Part shown: one piece after another, positions 1 through 8,861 of the stretch | Layout: each line of letters opens with the position of its first letter | Position numbering within the stretch: the first letter of the stretch is position 1 | DNA from: Thermohalobaculum sp039184865 | GTDB taxonomy: Bacteria > Pseudomonadota > Alphaproteobacteria > Rhodobacterales > Rhodobacteraceae | Direction: 5' to 3' | DNA: 64,000 nt | NCBI GenBank assembly: GCA_039184865.1 | Contig: JBCDAV010000011.1 | Coordinates: 62,001 to 126,000 of the forward strand | Position numbers and translations under genes: made by a program | The notes under the pieces: model-generated | Told to the model about the DNA's origin: nothing | What the model saw: the letters and a program-made list of their open reading frames with translations, nothing else | Databases searched by the model: none

Positions 1-2
1 TG

Positions 3-1616
3 GTCTGGGCGAGGGCAAGCGGCGTCCCGAGATATGATTCAAACGGAGAATTCATCGGGTACCGGGGCGCAGGCAGCAATGTGACGGAATTCATCACTGT
101 CTCGCAACGCCGCGACGAACTCGTCACGCTTGTCGACGATGCTCCGTTCGGCGTCGTGGTCTATGACCGGAACATGCGGGTCAAGATCGTGAACCGCAGA
201 TTGCGCGAGGCGATGGAAGGCGTTTTCGGACCTATCGAGGTTGGCACGCCTTTCCAGGGCAGCCTGCGAACTGCGATCGATAACGGATCGATTGATCCGT
301 CACCGCTGACTGCAGACGCGTGGATAGACGAACGAGTCAACACGGTTCAGGCGAAACCGACCGCCATCGAACGCAAGATCGGCGACAAATGGAGCGAGAT
401 CCGTTCCGAGCCGCTGCCTGACGGTTCAGTCCTGCTCTACGAAGTGGACATTACCGAGCGGCGCCGGCTGCAGGAACAACTCACTCATCGCCAGCGCATC
501 GAGTCGATCGGACGATTGACGGCGGGCGTCGCGCACGATTTCAACAACCTCCTAGCCGTTATCATGGGGAACCTTGAGCTCGTGGATCGGGATGCGGTGC
601 ATCCCGAAACGCACGAGTTGATTGACGAGGCATTGGAGGCCACCCGCAAGGGCGCCGGACTGACCCGACAGCTTCTGGCGTTCGGGCGGAAGTCGACGCT
701 GATGCCCGAGGCGCTGGATGCGAGCACGATCATTCGCGACATGCTCGGCATGATCCGTCGCACGCTGCCCGCCACAATTGCCCTCGATACGGAACTCTCG
801 AGTCGGCTCAAACTTTCGAGGATTGATCGCGGTCAGCTTGAGCAGGCGCTCTTGAACCTGGTTCTGAATGCGCGCGACGCCATCCCGTCAGGCGGCCGGA
901 TCACGATCAGAACCGAGAGAGTTCGACTGGATCCGGAGTACCAAGGCACCGAGGGCGCGATTGTCGAGCCCGGCTGCTTCGTGATGATCGAGGTTGAAGA
1001 CGACGGCTCCGGCATGGATGCCGAGACGCTCGAGAAGGCCTTCGAACCCTTTTTCACCACGAAGCCACCCGGCGAGGGTTCGGGTCTTGGTCTTTCCATG
1101 GTCATCGGATTTGCCCAGCAATCGGGGGGCGATGCCAAGATCATCAGCGATCTTGGCCAGGGAACGAGAGTCAGGTTGTATTTCCCGGCGAGCGATCAGT
1201 TGTTCTTGCCTGACGGAACGCCGGTTGCCGCCCCGGAGGTCTCCGTCGAAGCAAAAAGGCACGTCCTGCTGGTGGAGGACGACACGGCCGTCAGGACTGT
1301 GATGGCCAAGAACCTTCGCCAGATGGGTTTCATTGTGTCCGAGGCGCAGGACGGCGAGAATGGGCTTGCCCGGTTCAAGGCGTTGTCGGACATAAGCCTG
1401 CTTATTTCCGATGCGGTCATGCCCGGATCGTTGCAGGGGCCGGAACTGATCGAACGCTGTCGTGAGATCGATCCGGACCTGCGGGCCCTGCTGATATCGG
1501 GATACCCCGTGCTGCCGGGAGATGAGGCTCAGGACGAGGATCGAGCGGCGAAGATCATCATGAAGCCGGTGCCGCGACGGGTGCTGGAGCGAGAGGTCAT
1601 GGAACTGCTTGCTTAA
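3..1616 (+). CDS. Hybrid sensor histidine kinase with C-terminal receiver domain, 5' end cut by window edge
   Basis: The reading frame is open without a stop to the left edge. The residues encoded before the GTG at 81 read like the end of a PAS domain (a GYRGAGSNVTE-type ending), so I treat the gene as 5'-truncated rather than starting at 81. After that come a second PAS-like sensor segment (about 110-450), a HisKA domain with the phospho-accepting His in GVAHDFNNLLA (codon 534-536), an HATPase with N box (NLVLNARDAI), G1 box (DDGSGMD) and G2 box (GEGSGLGL), and a receiver domain (about 1258-1616) with the acceptor Asp in ISDAVMPG and Lys in MKPV. No membrane segment is visible in the part present. 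It is expected to autophosphorylate and pass phosphate to its own receiver. The input signal is unknown. Confidence 0.9.
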   Translation, partial: VWARASGVPRYDSNGEFIGYRGAGSNVTEFITVSQRRDELVTLVDDAPFGVVVYDRNMRVKIVNRRLREAMEGVFGPIEVGTPFQGSLRTAIDNGSIDPSPLTADAWIDERVNTVQAKPTAIERKIGDKWSEIRSEPLPDGSVLLYEVDITERRRLQEQLTHRQRIESIGRLTAGVAHDFNNLLAVIMGNLELVDRDAVHPETHELIDEALEATRKGAGLTRQLLAFGRKSTLMPEALDASTIIRDMLGMIRRTLPATIALDTELSSRLKLSRIDRGQLEQALLNLVLNARDAIPSGGRITIRTERVRLDPEYQGTEGAIVEPGCFVMIEVEDDGSGMDAETLEKAFEPFFTTKPPGEGSGLGLSMVIGFAQQSGGDAKIISDLGQGTRVRLYFPASDQLFLPDGTPVAAPEVSVEAKRHVLLVEDDTAVRTVMAKNLRQMGFIVSEAQDGENGLARFKALSDISLLISDAVMPGSLQGPELIERCREIDPDLRALLISGYPVLPGDEAQDEDRAAKIIMKPVPRRVLEREVMELLA

Positions 1617-1758
1617 GGCTCTGAGCGTTCGCGATCCATGTCCGGTTCCTAACCGAGGCGGCGGCGACCGAAGGCGTCGACAATGCGCTCAAATCACCCT
1701 TGAGTTGAATCGCTCGTGCACGGGCCGCGCGGGCATCTGGTTTGTCCGGAAATTGCGC

Positions 1759-1773
1759 AATCCGAACCGGATT
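1759..1773. promoter_or_regulatory. Short inverted repeat upstream of the polyamine ABC operon
   Basis: Perfect 6-bp arms AATCCG and CGGATT separated by AAC lie 80 bp upstream of the ATP-binding protein gene, inside the 237-bp gap after the kinase. The position fits an operator, but such short repeats arise by chance in GC-rich DNA, and I found no matching second copy. Confidence 0.2.
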
Positions 1774-1853
1774 CAGGGCTTGTGCAGCGCATCAAACGTG
1801 TGCTTACGATGTGTCCCTGAGTGTCGAGATCGGCTTGAGGGGCAATCCTGAAC

Positions 1854-2954
1854 ATGGCAAGCGACGGGACTGGCGAGGCGTTCGTCGCCTTCGAACGGGT
1901 TCAAAAAAGCTACGACGGCGAAACGCTGGTCGTGAAGGAGTTGAACCTGAGTGTCGGTAAGGGCGAATTCCTGACGATGCTCGGTCCGTCGGGCTCGGGC
2001 AAGACGACCTGCCTGATGATGCTGGCCGGCTTCGAGACGGCGACACATGGCGAGATCAAGCTGGACGGCCGTCCCATCAACAACATTCCGCCGCACAAGC
2101 GCGGGATCGGCATGGTTTTCCAGAACTACGCCCTGTTCCCGCACATGACGATTGCGGAAAACCTCGCGTTCCCGCTGCAGGTGCGCAAGATGGGAAAGGC
2201 CGAGGTCGATCAGAAGGTGCAGCGTGCGCTCGACATGGTGCAGATGGGAACCGGCGAGTTCGCGGGGCGGCGCCCGGCCCAGCTTTCTGGCGGTCAGCAG
2301 CAGCGTGTGGCGCTGGCGCGCGCACTGGTGTTCGAGCCGGAACTGGTGCTGATGGACGAGCCGCTCGGCGCGCTCGACAAGCAGCTGCGCGAACACATGC
2401 AGTACGAGATCAAGCACCTGCACGAAAGCCTTGGCGTGACCGTGGTCTACGTGACCCACGACCAGTCGGAAGCGCTCACGATGTCGGACCGGATTGCCGT
2501 GTTCAATGACGGCGTGATCCAGCAGCTCGCTCCGCCCGCCGACCTGTATGAACGCCCGGAGAACGCCTTCGTGGCGCAGTTTATCGGAGAGAACAACAAG
2601 CTCGGCGGCAAGGTAACTTCGGTCGATGGCAGCGAAGCGCGCGTCGCCATCGACGGTGGAGCGGAGATCGGCGCGTTGGCCGTAAACTGCGGCGGCGAGG
2701 GAAATCGGACGATGCTGTCGATCCGGCCCGAGCGGGTTCTGATCGGACAGCCCGAGGCTCCCAACCGGATGGACGGCAAGGTCGTCGAGCTGATCTACCT
2801 CGGCGACCACATTCGCTGCAGGATGGAGGTCGCCGGTCACGACGACTTCATCGTGAAAGTGCCGAACTCATCGGATCACGCGGCGCTGAATGTCGGGGAG
2901 ACAACCCCGATTGGCTGGGTGACCGAAGACTGCCGCGCGCTGGACGCGGCCTGA
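1854..2954 (+). CDS. PotA-like ABC transporter ATP-binding protein
   Basis: This 366-residue protein is the ATPase of a polyamine/opine-type importer. Walker A GPSGSGKTT is at residues 44-52, the Q-loop reads VFQNYALFPH, the signature is LSGGQQQR, Walker B is LVLMDEP with LGALD, and the switch His is in YVTHDQSEAL. The C-terminal ~100 residues match the TOBE domain that regulates PotA/FbpC-type ATPases. It should energise the two permeases at 4206 and 5473 from the cytoplasmic side. GAGGGG lies about 11 bases before the ATG. It is first in a plus-strand operon with binding protein and permeases. Substrate is inferred as a polyamine or related cationic amine from the family only. Confidence 0.92.
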   Translation: MASDGTGEAFVAFERVQKSYDGETLVVKELNLSVGKGEFLTMLGPSGSGKTTCLMMLAGFETATHGEIKLDGRPINNIPPHKRGIGMVFQNYALFPHMTIAENLAFPLQVRKMGKAEVDQKVQRALDMVQMGTGEFAGRRPAQLSGGQQQRVALARALVFEPELVLMDEPLGALDKQLREHMQYEIKHLHESLGVTVVYVTHDQSEALTMSDRIAVFNDGVIQQLAPPADLYERPENAFVAQFIGENNKLGGKVTSVDGSEARVAIDGGAEIGALAVNCGGEGNRTMLSIRPERVLIGQPEAPNRMDGKVVELIYLGDHIRCRMEVAGHDDFIVKVPNSSDHAALNVGETTPIGWVTEDCRALDAA

Positions 2955-3035
2955 CAAGCTCAAATGATACCTGGCGTTCCGTACCCGGGGGGCGCGCACC
3001 AGGTTCGACACGGGTTTGAAGCTAGGGAGAGTACA

Positions 3036-4112
3036 ATGAAACTCAGAACTGTTCTGATCGGCGCGGTAAGCGCGGTCGCCATCACCGGCACCGCTCTTGC
3101 CAGCGAGTCGATCACAGTCGTCTCTTGGGGCGGCGCCTACACGAAGAGCCAGGTCGAAGCCTACCACAAGCCGTGGATGGCAGCGACCGGCAACACGATC
3201 GTCTCGGAAGACTACAATGGCGGTCTGGCCGAGGTGAAAGCACAGGTCGAGGCCGGCAACGTCACGTGGAACGTGATCGATGTCGAGCTCTCGGATGCCG
3301 TTCGTGGTTGCGACGAGGGCCTGCTTGAGCCGATCGATCATTCGATCTTGCCGGCAGCACCGGACGGCACAGCCGCTGTGGATGACTTCATCGAAGGCGC
3401 GCTGCCGGAATGTGCCGTTGCCAACATCGTCTGGTCGACCATCTTCGCTTACGACTCGTCCAAGACCTCGGGCGTGACGGGCATCGCCGACTTCTTCGAT
3501 CTCGAGAAGTTCCCGGGCAAGCGCGGTCTGCGCAAGAACCCGAAAGCTCAGCTGGAAATGGCGCTGATGGCTGACGGTGTCGCACCGGGCGATGTCTACG
3601 ACGTGTTGGGCACGCCGGAAGGTGTGGACCGCGCATTCGCCAAGCTGGACAGCATCAAGGACAGCGTTGTCTGGTGGGAAGCTGGCGCACAGCCGCCGCA
3701 GCTTCTGGCGGACGGTGAAGTGGTCATGACCACTGCATACAATGGCCGTATCTTCAACGCCGCGGCTGGCGAAGGCAAGCCGTTCGTCGTCAACTGGGAT
3801 GCACAGATCCTGGATTTCGATCTCTGGGTCATCCCCAAGGGCGCGCCGAACATGGACGCCACGCTGGACTTCGTGAAGTTCTCGACCGACACGCAGCGTC
3901 TGGCGGATCAGGCCAAGTGGATCGCCTACGGTCCGGCCCGCAAGTCGTCCGGCCCGCTGGTCGGCCTCTACAATGACGGCAAGACCGAAATGGGTCCGAA
4001 CATGCCGACCGCTGCCGACAACCTGAAGACGGCTCTGGTCAGCAACTTCGAGTTCTGGGCCGACAATCAGGACGAGATGAACGAGCGTTTCAACGCTTGG
4101 TTGGCTCAGTAA
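3036..4112 (+). CDS. PotD/PotF-like periplasmic polyamine-binding protein
   Basis: This 358-residue extracellular solute-binding protein begins with a Sec signal peptide (MKLRTVLIGAV...TALA|SE). I chose the ATG at 3036 because GGGAG sits just upstream and the signal peptide starts there; the frame stays open to 2964, but that would add 24 unlikely residues. The mature part has the family's N-terminal lobe (SITVVSWGGAYTKSQ) and a sequence typical of spermidine/putrescine-binding proteins. It should capture substrate in the periplasm for the permease pair downstream. Two hairpins follow the stop codon and may raise its level over the permeases. The exact ligand cannot be told from sequence. Confidence 0.9.
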   Translation: MKLRTVLIGAVSAVAITGTALASESITVVSWGGAYTKSQVEAYHKPWMAATGNTIVSEDYNGGLAEVKAQVEAGNVTWNVIDVELSDAVRGCDEGLLEPIDHSILPAAPDGTAAVDDFIEGALPECAVANIVWSTIFAYDSSKTSGVTGIADFFDLEKFPGKRGLRKNPKAQLEMALMADGVAPGDVYDVLGTPEGVDRAFAKLDSIKDSVVWWEAGAQPPQLLADGEVVMTTAYNGRIFNAAAGEGKPFVVNWDAQILDFDLWVIPKGAPNMDATLDFVKFSTDTQRLADQAKWIAYGPARKSSGPLVGLYNDGKTEMGPNMPTAADNLKTALVSNFEFWADNQDEMNERFNAWLAQ

Positions 4113-4130
4113 TCCAGTCTGGCTGACACG

Positions 4131-4176
4131 GAGGGGATCACCCCTCTCTCGCCCTCCCCCAAATTGCTGGGGAGGG
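4131..4176 (+). other. Tandem hairpins between binding-protein and permease genes
   Basis: Two perfect inverted repeats occur in the 93-bp gap. GAGGGG-ATCA-CCCCTC (4131-4146) is followed by CCCTCCCC with a 9-nt loop and GGGGAGGG (4152-4176). Neither has a run of T, so they are more likely mRNA-stabilising or attenuating structures than full terminators. Their place after the binding-protein gene is common in ABC operons, where the binding protein is made in excess. Confidence 0.55.
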
Positions 4177-4205
4177 TACACGAAACGGCAGGGACCCGGC
4201 GCATC

Positions 4206-5468
4206 ATGGCAGATCTGACGACGAACCAGCCGCTGATGGCCGCCGATGGTACGCCGCTGAAACAGCGTCTCGCCAAAGCGATGTTCGTGAGCCGGTTAAG
4301 GGCATTCGGCCTCGTCGCGCCGCTGCTTGCATTCATTTCTCTGTTCTTCTTTCTCCCGATCGTCGTCCTGTTGTTCCAGGGCGTCTACAACGACCAGTTC
4401 GCCGAGGGCATGCCCCGCACGACGGAGTTGATCGCCGACTGGGACGGTCAGGACCTTCCGGGCGAGGAAGTCTACGCCGCCGTCGTCGCCGACATCGTTG
4501 CCGCCCGCGAGATCGACCGGTCGCTTCCCACCAACGTCGGCGCACGGCTGAACCGCGAAATCTCCGGCGCGCTGTCGCTTTTCAAGAAGACCACCCGCAA
4601 GGCGCGCAAGATGGAGGCCCCGTTCAAGGAGGGCCTTATCGATGCCGACAAGAAGTGGGGGCAGATCGAATACTGGCACGCGATCAAGCGGGTCTCGAGT
4701 TCGTTCACCATGTCCTTCGTGCTCAAGGCGCTGGATCTCCGGCTCGGCGATCAGGGCGGCATCGAATGGCAGCCGGAGAGCGTTCAGATCCATCTGAAGC
4801 TGTTCCTGCGCACGCTCGAGATTTCGCTCGTGGTCACGCTTGCGACGCTGGCGCTCGGTTATCCCGTGGCCTATCTGCTCGCCACGCTGCCGGTGCGCAC
4901 ATCAAACCTGCTTTTGATCCTGGTCTTGCTGCCGTTCTGGACCTCGATCCTGGTGCGGACGACGGCATGGATCGCGATCCTGCAAGGGCAGGGGGCGTTG
5001 AATGATATCTTCGTGTTCCTCGGGATTACCACCGACGAGATGCGCTTCTCGATGATCTACAACAAGCTCGGCACCCTGATCGCGATGACGCATATCCTGC
5101 TGCCGTTCATGGTGTTGCCGCTCTACTCGGTGATGAAAGCGATCCCGCCGCAATACGTGCGCGCGGCGAAGTCACTCGGGGCGACGAACTGGACGGCGTT
5201 CTGGCGGGTCTATTTCCCGCAGACCATCCCGGGGATTGGTGCTGGAGGCATCCTCGTCTTCATCCTCGCGATCGGGTACTACATCACTCCGGCCCTGCTC
5301 GGCGGGCAGGAGGGCGTGATGATCTCGAACATCATCGACACGCACATGCGAAGTTCTCTGAACTACTCGCTGGCGGCCGCGCTCGGGCTGGTGTTGCTGG
5401 TGTTCGTGCTCTTCCTCTACTGGCTCTACGACCGGGTCGTGGGCATCGACAACATGAAGCTGGGTTAG
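4206..5468 (+). CDS. PotB-like ABC transporter permease with long insert after TM1
   Basis: This 420-residue inner-membrane permease begins at ATG 4206 (MADLTTNQP), since earlier in-frame starts fall inside the upstream hairpin. Residues about 25-50 form the first membrane helix. A hydrophilic, charged segment of roughly 130 residues follows before the conserved membrane core (LRTLEISLVVTLATLALGYPVAYLL onward). Usual PotB proteins are about 280-310 residues, so the extra length is this insert. The EAA-type cytoplasmic loop contacting the ATPase is seen as RAAKSLGATNWTAFWRVYFP. It pairs with the permease starting four bases after its stop. Confidence 0.88.
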   Translation: MADLTTNQPLMAADGTPLKQRLAKAMFVSRLRAFGLVAPLLAFISLFFFLPIVVLLFQGVYNDQFAEGMPRTTELIADWDGQDLPGEEVYAAVVADIVAAREIDRSLPTNVGARLNREISGALSLFKKTTRKARKMEAPFKEGLIDADKKWGQIEYWHAIKRVSSSFTMSFVLKALDLRLGDQGGIEWQPESVQIHLKLFLRTLEISLVVTLATLALGYPVAYLLATLPVRTSNLLLILVLLPFWTSILVRTTAWIAILQGQGALNDIFVFLGITTDEMRFSMIYNKLGTLIAMTHILLPFMVLPLYSVMKAIPPQYVRAAKSLGATNWTAFWRVYFPQTIPGIGAGGILVFILAIGYYITPALLGGQEGVMISNIIDTHMRSSLNYSLAAALGLVLLVFVLFLYWLYDRVVGIDNMKLG

Positions 5469-5472
5469 TCAG

Positions 5473-6378
5473 ATGGCGCTGCCTCCGTATGCATCCACCG
5501 GCGAGCGGATCTGGTACTACAGCTTCCGCGTGATCTGCGCGCTGATCTTCATCTTCCTGATGGCGCCGATCCTGATCGTCATCCCGCTCAGCTTCAACGT
5601 CGAGCCCTATTTCAGCTTCACCGAGGGGATGCTGGAGTTTGACTCTGAAGCCTACTCCACGCGCTGGTACGCCGACATCCTGCGAAACGGCATGGCCGCG
5701 CCGGACGCCATTGCCGGCTGGTGGGCAGACATGTGGAACAACGCCCAGTGGGTGCGTTCGATCAAGAACAGTTTCTTCATCGGAATCTTCGCGACCCTGC
5801 TCGCAACAGCGCTTGGAACGCTGGCCGCGATAGGGCTCAGCCGGTCCGAAATGCCGTTCAAGGGTGCGATCATGGCCACCCTGATCTCGCCGATGATCGT
5901 GCCGCTGGTCATCACCGCATCCGGCCTGTTTTACTCGTTTTCGCAGGTCGGCCTCGGCAAGACCTATTTCGGCCTGATCCTCGCCCATGCCGTGCTCGGT
6001 ACGCCCTTCGTGATCATCACCGTGACGGCGACGCTGGTGGGTTTCGACAAGTCGCTGGTGCGTGCGGCCGCGAGCATGGGCGCAAACCCGGTGACGACGT
6101 TCTTCAAGGTCCAGATGCCGCTGATCCTGCCCGGCGTGATCTCGGGCGCGCTCTTTGCATTCATCACGTCGTTCGATGAGGTCGTCATCGTGCTGCAGAT
6201 GGCCGATGTCGAACAGCGCACGATCCCGCGCCAGATGTTCTCGGGCATCCGGGAGCAGATCTCGCCGACCATCCTGGCGGTTGCGACGATCCTGGTGATT
6301 ATCTCTGTCGGTCTGCTCGCCACGGTCGAGATGCTGCGCCGACGCTCGGAACGCCTGCGCGGATTGTCGCCGCAATAG
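5473..6378 (+). CDS. PotC-like ABC transporter permease
   Basis: This 301-residue inner-membrane protein is the second permease of the operon, starting 4 bp after the first. Six hydrophobic segments can be read, beginning with ICALIFIFLMAPILIVIPLSF. The EAA loop is RAAASMGANPVTTFFKVQMP and is followed by the PGVISGALFAFITSFDEVV segment typical of PotC. Together with the ATPase and binding protein it completes a full polyamine-type importer. It is the last gene of the operon; the next gene (DUF1523) starts 65 bp later and may have its own transcript. Confidence 0.9.
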   Translation: MALPPYASTGERIWYYSFRVICALIFIFLMAPILIVIPLSFNVEPYFSFTEGMLEFDSEAYSTRWYADILRNGMAAPDAIAGWWADMWNNAQWVRSIKNSFFIGIFATLLATALGTLAAIGLSRSEMPFKGAIMATLISPMIVPLVITASGLFYSFSQVGLGKTYFGLILAHAVLGTPFVIITVTATLVGFDKSLVRAAASMGANPVTTFFKVQMPLILPGVISGALFAFITSFDEVVIVLQMADVEQRTIPRQMFSGIREQISPTILAVATILVIISVGLLATVEMLRRRSERLRGLSPQ

Positions 6379-6442
6379 GCTTTTCGCCCGTGGAAATCGC
6401 CGATGCGAACACGTATATCCCCGAGAATACGGAGGGTTTCGC

Positions 6443-7042
6443 ATGGGCTACGTCAAATGGGTGTTCTTCGCGCTGATCTTGGCGTTGATCGCGTCCTTCC
6501 TGCATTACTACCTGCCGCAGAACGATGTGGTTCGCATCGTTTCGACCGAGGTGGTCCGCGAGGATTTCGAGACCACCGATGCCCAGGGCAACGCCATCAC
6601 CCGCACACGGGACGTGCGCTACATCAAGGCAGCGTGGCCTGACGGATCGCCCAGCGTATATGCAAACGAGGATACCGGCTGGGGCTTCCCGTTCTATTTC
6701 AAGTTCGACACTGCGAACCTGGCAGCCGAGGCGGACAGTTCGGCATCCACGCCTGACAATCCGAAGTGGATGCTCGTGCGTCACTACGGATGGCGTATCA
6801 CCTACTGGTCCTGGTTTCCGAACGCCGTCTCGTTGCGCCCTGCGGATGGACCGGACAGCAGCCCGTTTCCGTGGTTCAACGCGATCTTCCTGACCGTTTT
6901 GATAACTGGCGTGCTCGTGCTCTATCGAATGCTCATCATCTTGCGCAAACGCCATGTCGATCCGGTCGTCGAGGCAATCGACGAGGAGATCGACGAGACC
7001 GCCGGCTGGTGGCGGCGCCAGTGGAAGCGACTGTTCGGTTAG
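6443..7042 (+). CDS. DUF1523 family membrane protein
   Basis: This 199-residue protein has an N-terminal membrane helix (YVKWVFFALILALIASFLHY), a central extracytoplasmic region of about 115 residues, and a second helix near residue 155 (NAIFLTVLITGVLVLYRML), followed by an acidic then basic C-terminus (WWRRQWKRLFG). The start LHYYLPQNDVVRIVSTEV matches what I recall of DUF1523, a family found mostly in Rhodobacterales; its function is not known. GGAGGG lies just before the ATG. It is in the same direction as the ABC operon, but no functional link is evident. Confidence 0.8.
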   Translation: MGYVKWVFFALILALIASFLHYYLPQNDVVRIVSTEVVREDFETTDAQGNAITRTRDVRYIKAAWPDGSPSVYANEDTGWGFPFYFKFDTANLAAEADSSASTPDNPKWMLVRHYGWRITYWSWFPNAVSLRPADGPDSSPFPWFNAIFLTVLITGVLVLYRMLIILRKRHVDPVVEAIDEEIDETAGWWRRQWKRLFG

Positions 7043-7051
7043 CGGATCCGC

Positions 7052-7642
7052 TCAGGCACAACCACGGTACTGTCCGCGATAGCGTGCGGCTTGCGCGGCG
7101 ACCTTTCGGGCAACCCCGATCAGCCAGCGCTTCTCGCGATAGCTGCCGCGCCGGTGGCCGGCATGCCCTTCATGATAGGCGAGATACTGGTTGAAGGCAT
7201 CGTGCATCCCGACGCCGTTCGAGTTTCTTGTCTTTGCCATGTACCAGCCGACGAAGTCCGCGGCGTCCTCGAAGTCGGTCCGGTCTGCGCCGCTGTTGCC
7301 CGTATCTTTGCGATACCAGTCCCACGTCCCATCGATCGCCTGCGAGTACCCATAGGCGGACGAGGCGTATCCCGTGGTGACGCCAAGGAACGACTTGCGG
7401 CCCGGGCGAACATTCGAGCGAAAGCTCGACTCTCGCCAGATGATCGCCATCTGGACCGGGGCAGGTGCGCCCCACTTTCTCTCCGATGCCGCAACGGCCT
7501 CACGCCAACCCGGGCGCTGATCGAAGATCGCACACAGATCGTTCTGGCTCCGCGGTGCCTCGGACACATCCGGCCCGCCGCCGCACGCAGCCAGCAGAAA
7601 CATGCCGACCAGCGGCACAGCTTTCATGACGTGGAGGTTCAC
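7052..7642 (-). CDS. Lysozyme-like (SLT-type) transglycosylase lipoprotein
   Basis: This 196-residue protein starts with GTG (7640-7642), preceded at 8 bases by a perfect AGGAGG, which fixes the start. A signal sequence ends in the lipobox LLAAC, so it should be a lipoprotein in the cell envelope. The body has the soluble-lytic-transglycosylase-like pattern: an ExSF-type catalytic Glu in IIWRESSFRS, then AYGYSQAIDGTWDWY, and a late YLAYHEG motif. It probably cleaves peptidoglycan glycan strands. The gene ends convergently, 9 bp from the DUF1523 gene, and is divergent from hspQ. Confidence 0.82.
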   Translation of the reverse strand: MNLHVMKAVPLVGMFLLAACGGGPDVSEAPRSQNDLCAIFDQRPGWREAVAASERKWGAPAPVQMAIIWRESSFRSNVRPGRKSFLGVTTGYASSAYGYSQAIDGTWDWYRKDTGNSGADRTDFEDAADFVGWYMAKTRNSNGVGMHDAFNQYLAYHEGHAGHRRGSYREKRWLIGVARKVAAQAARYRGQYRGCA

Positions 7643-7822
7643 TGCTCGTCCTCCTGGTTAGTGTTTTGATAATCCTAGCAGAACAACGTTGAACACGCAA
7701 AACCCCGTCGACGGCCGGGCGATGTGGCGACGACGGCATTGGCAACGACAGACGTTGCGTCTATATGGACGAAGTCTTGCAGACCGGCTTCAGGCAGTCT
7801 GCTTATCGGTGAGTCATTGGCA

Positions 7823-8158
7823 ATGAGCGTGCTGCGCGCAAAGGCTAAGTATCGGATCGGAGCGGTCGTGCGTCATCGGGTTCACCCGTTTCGCGGCGTG
7901 ATCTTCGATGTCGATCCGGAATTCGCCAATACCGAGGAGTGGTGGCTCTCGATCCCCGAGGAAATGCGTCCGCGGAAGGATCAGCCATTCTATCACCTGT
8001 TCGCGGAAAATGAGACGAGTTACTACGTTGCCTATGTATCGGAGCAGAACTTGCTGCCCGATGACACCGGACAGCCAGTAGATCATCCGAACATCGGTGA
8101 CTATTTCGATGAGTACGATGGGCTGCAGTATCTTTTTGACCCGACGCAGTGCCACTGA
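7823..8158 (+). CDS. hspQ: Heat shock protein HspQ (YccV-like)
   Basis: This 111-residue protein matches the HspQ/YccV hemimethylated-DNA-binding domain: KYRIGAVVRHRVHPFRGVIFDVDPEF, then EEWWLSIP, then DQPFYHLFAE, YYVAYVSEQNLL and YFDEYDG. HspQ is a heat-induced small protein that in enterobacteria modulates Lon specificity and DnaA stability. I use ATG 7823 (MSVLRAKAKYRIG) because the conserved fold begins there; the frame is open to 7724, but those residues are not conserved-looking. Confidence 0.9.
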   Translation: MSVLRAKAKYRIGAVVRHRVHPFRGVIFDVDPEFANTEEWWLSIPEEMRPRKDQPFYHLFAENETSYYVAYVSEQNLLPDDTGQPVDHPNIGDYFDEYDGLQYLFDPTQCH

Positions 8159-8423
8159 GACTGTCCTGATACGCGATCTCGACGCACCGGGTCTTTAATC
8201 ACTCATCCTGCAACTTGGCCGCTGCCTTCGGCGGGAGCCCGGGACCATGATTCGGGGTGGGGGCTGAATAACATGGCCCCGGACCGCCCGAAGGCACGAT
8301 CAAGATGCAATTCCGGTGCGACCGATCTCTGTTCCCAACGGGGCGGTTTTGTGAATCCGCTCAAGTTGGATTGTGGCAATATCGGGGTTGCATTTCAGGC
8401 GCGAACGGTGTCAGCGTACCGCC

Positions 8424-8801
8424 ATGAACCTGATTGATCCTCCCGGTTCGGATTTGTACGGCGGTGCCTCCGGGTCGAGTGAGTCCCGCCAGAGCGAACC
8501 ACAGATCGTAAGCTTTCACCGGCGTGAACTGACACTCATCCTCAACGTGTACGGACGCATGTTGAACCTCGGCGTCGCGCGCGACTACGCGATCGACCAT
8601 CTGCGGGACCGCGCGGTCTTCTCGATCTTTCGCAAGACCAGTGAAACGCCGCTCTACCGGATCGAAAAGAGGCCGAGGGACGCTCTGCGCCAGGGTGCAT
8701 ACTGCGTGTCCTCGTCAACGGGTGGCATGCTGAAGCGTGGCCGCGATCTTTCTCAGGTCCTGAAGGTGTTCGACAGAAAACTCATACAGGCGGTTGAGTG
8801 A
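8424..8801 (+). CDS. DUF2794 domain protein
   Basis: This protein of about 125 residues contains the DUF2794 pattern: VSFHRRELTLILNVYGRMLNLG, RDYAIDHLRDRAVFSIFR, PLYRIEKRP, and LKRGRDLSQVLKVFDRKL. The family is a short alphaproteobacterial one of unknown role. The ATG at 8424 is preferred; the frame is open from a GTG at 8373, which would add 17 residues with no family likeness. The roughly 265 bp between hspQ and this gene hold no convincing gene. Confidence 0.8.
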   Translation: MNLIDPPGSDLYGGASGSSESRQSEPQIVSFHRRELTLILNVYGRMLNLGVARDYAIDHLRDRAVFSIFRKTSETPLYRIEKRPRDALRQGAYCVSSSTGGMLKRGRDLSQVLKVFDRKLIQAVE

Positions 8802-8861
8802 CCGCCAATTAAAATCTCGAATTCTCTTTGATTTACAATCGGTTGTCGCAGTTATCTGTGA

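Noticed and set aside
2868..4181. Open frame of 437 codons on the minus strand
   Set aside because: Antisense to the binding-protein gene with its clear signal peptide; composition matches a shadow frame.
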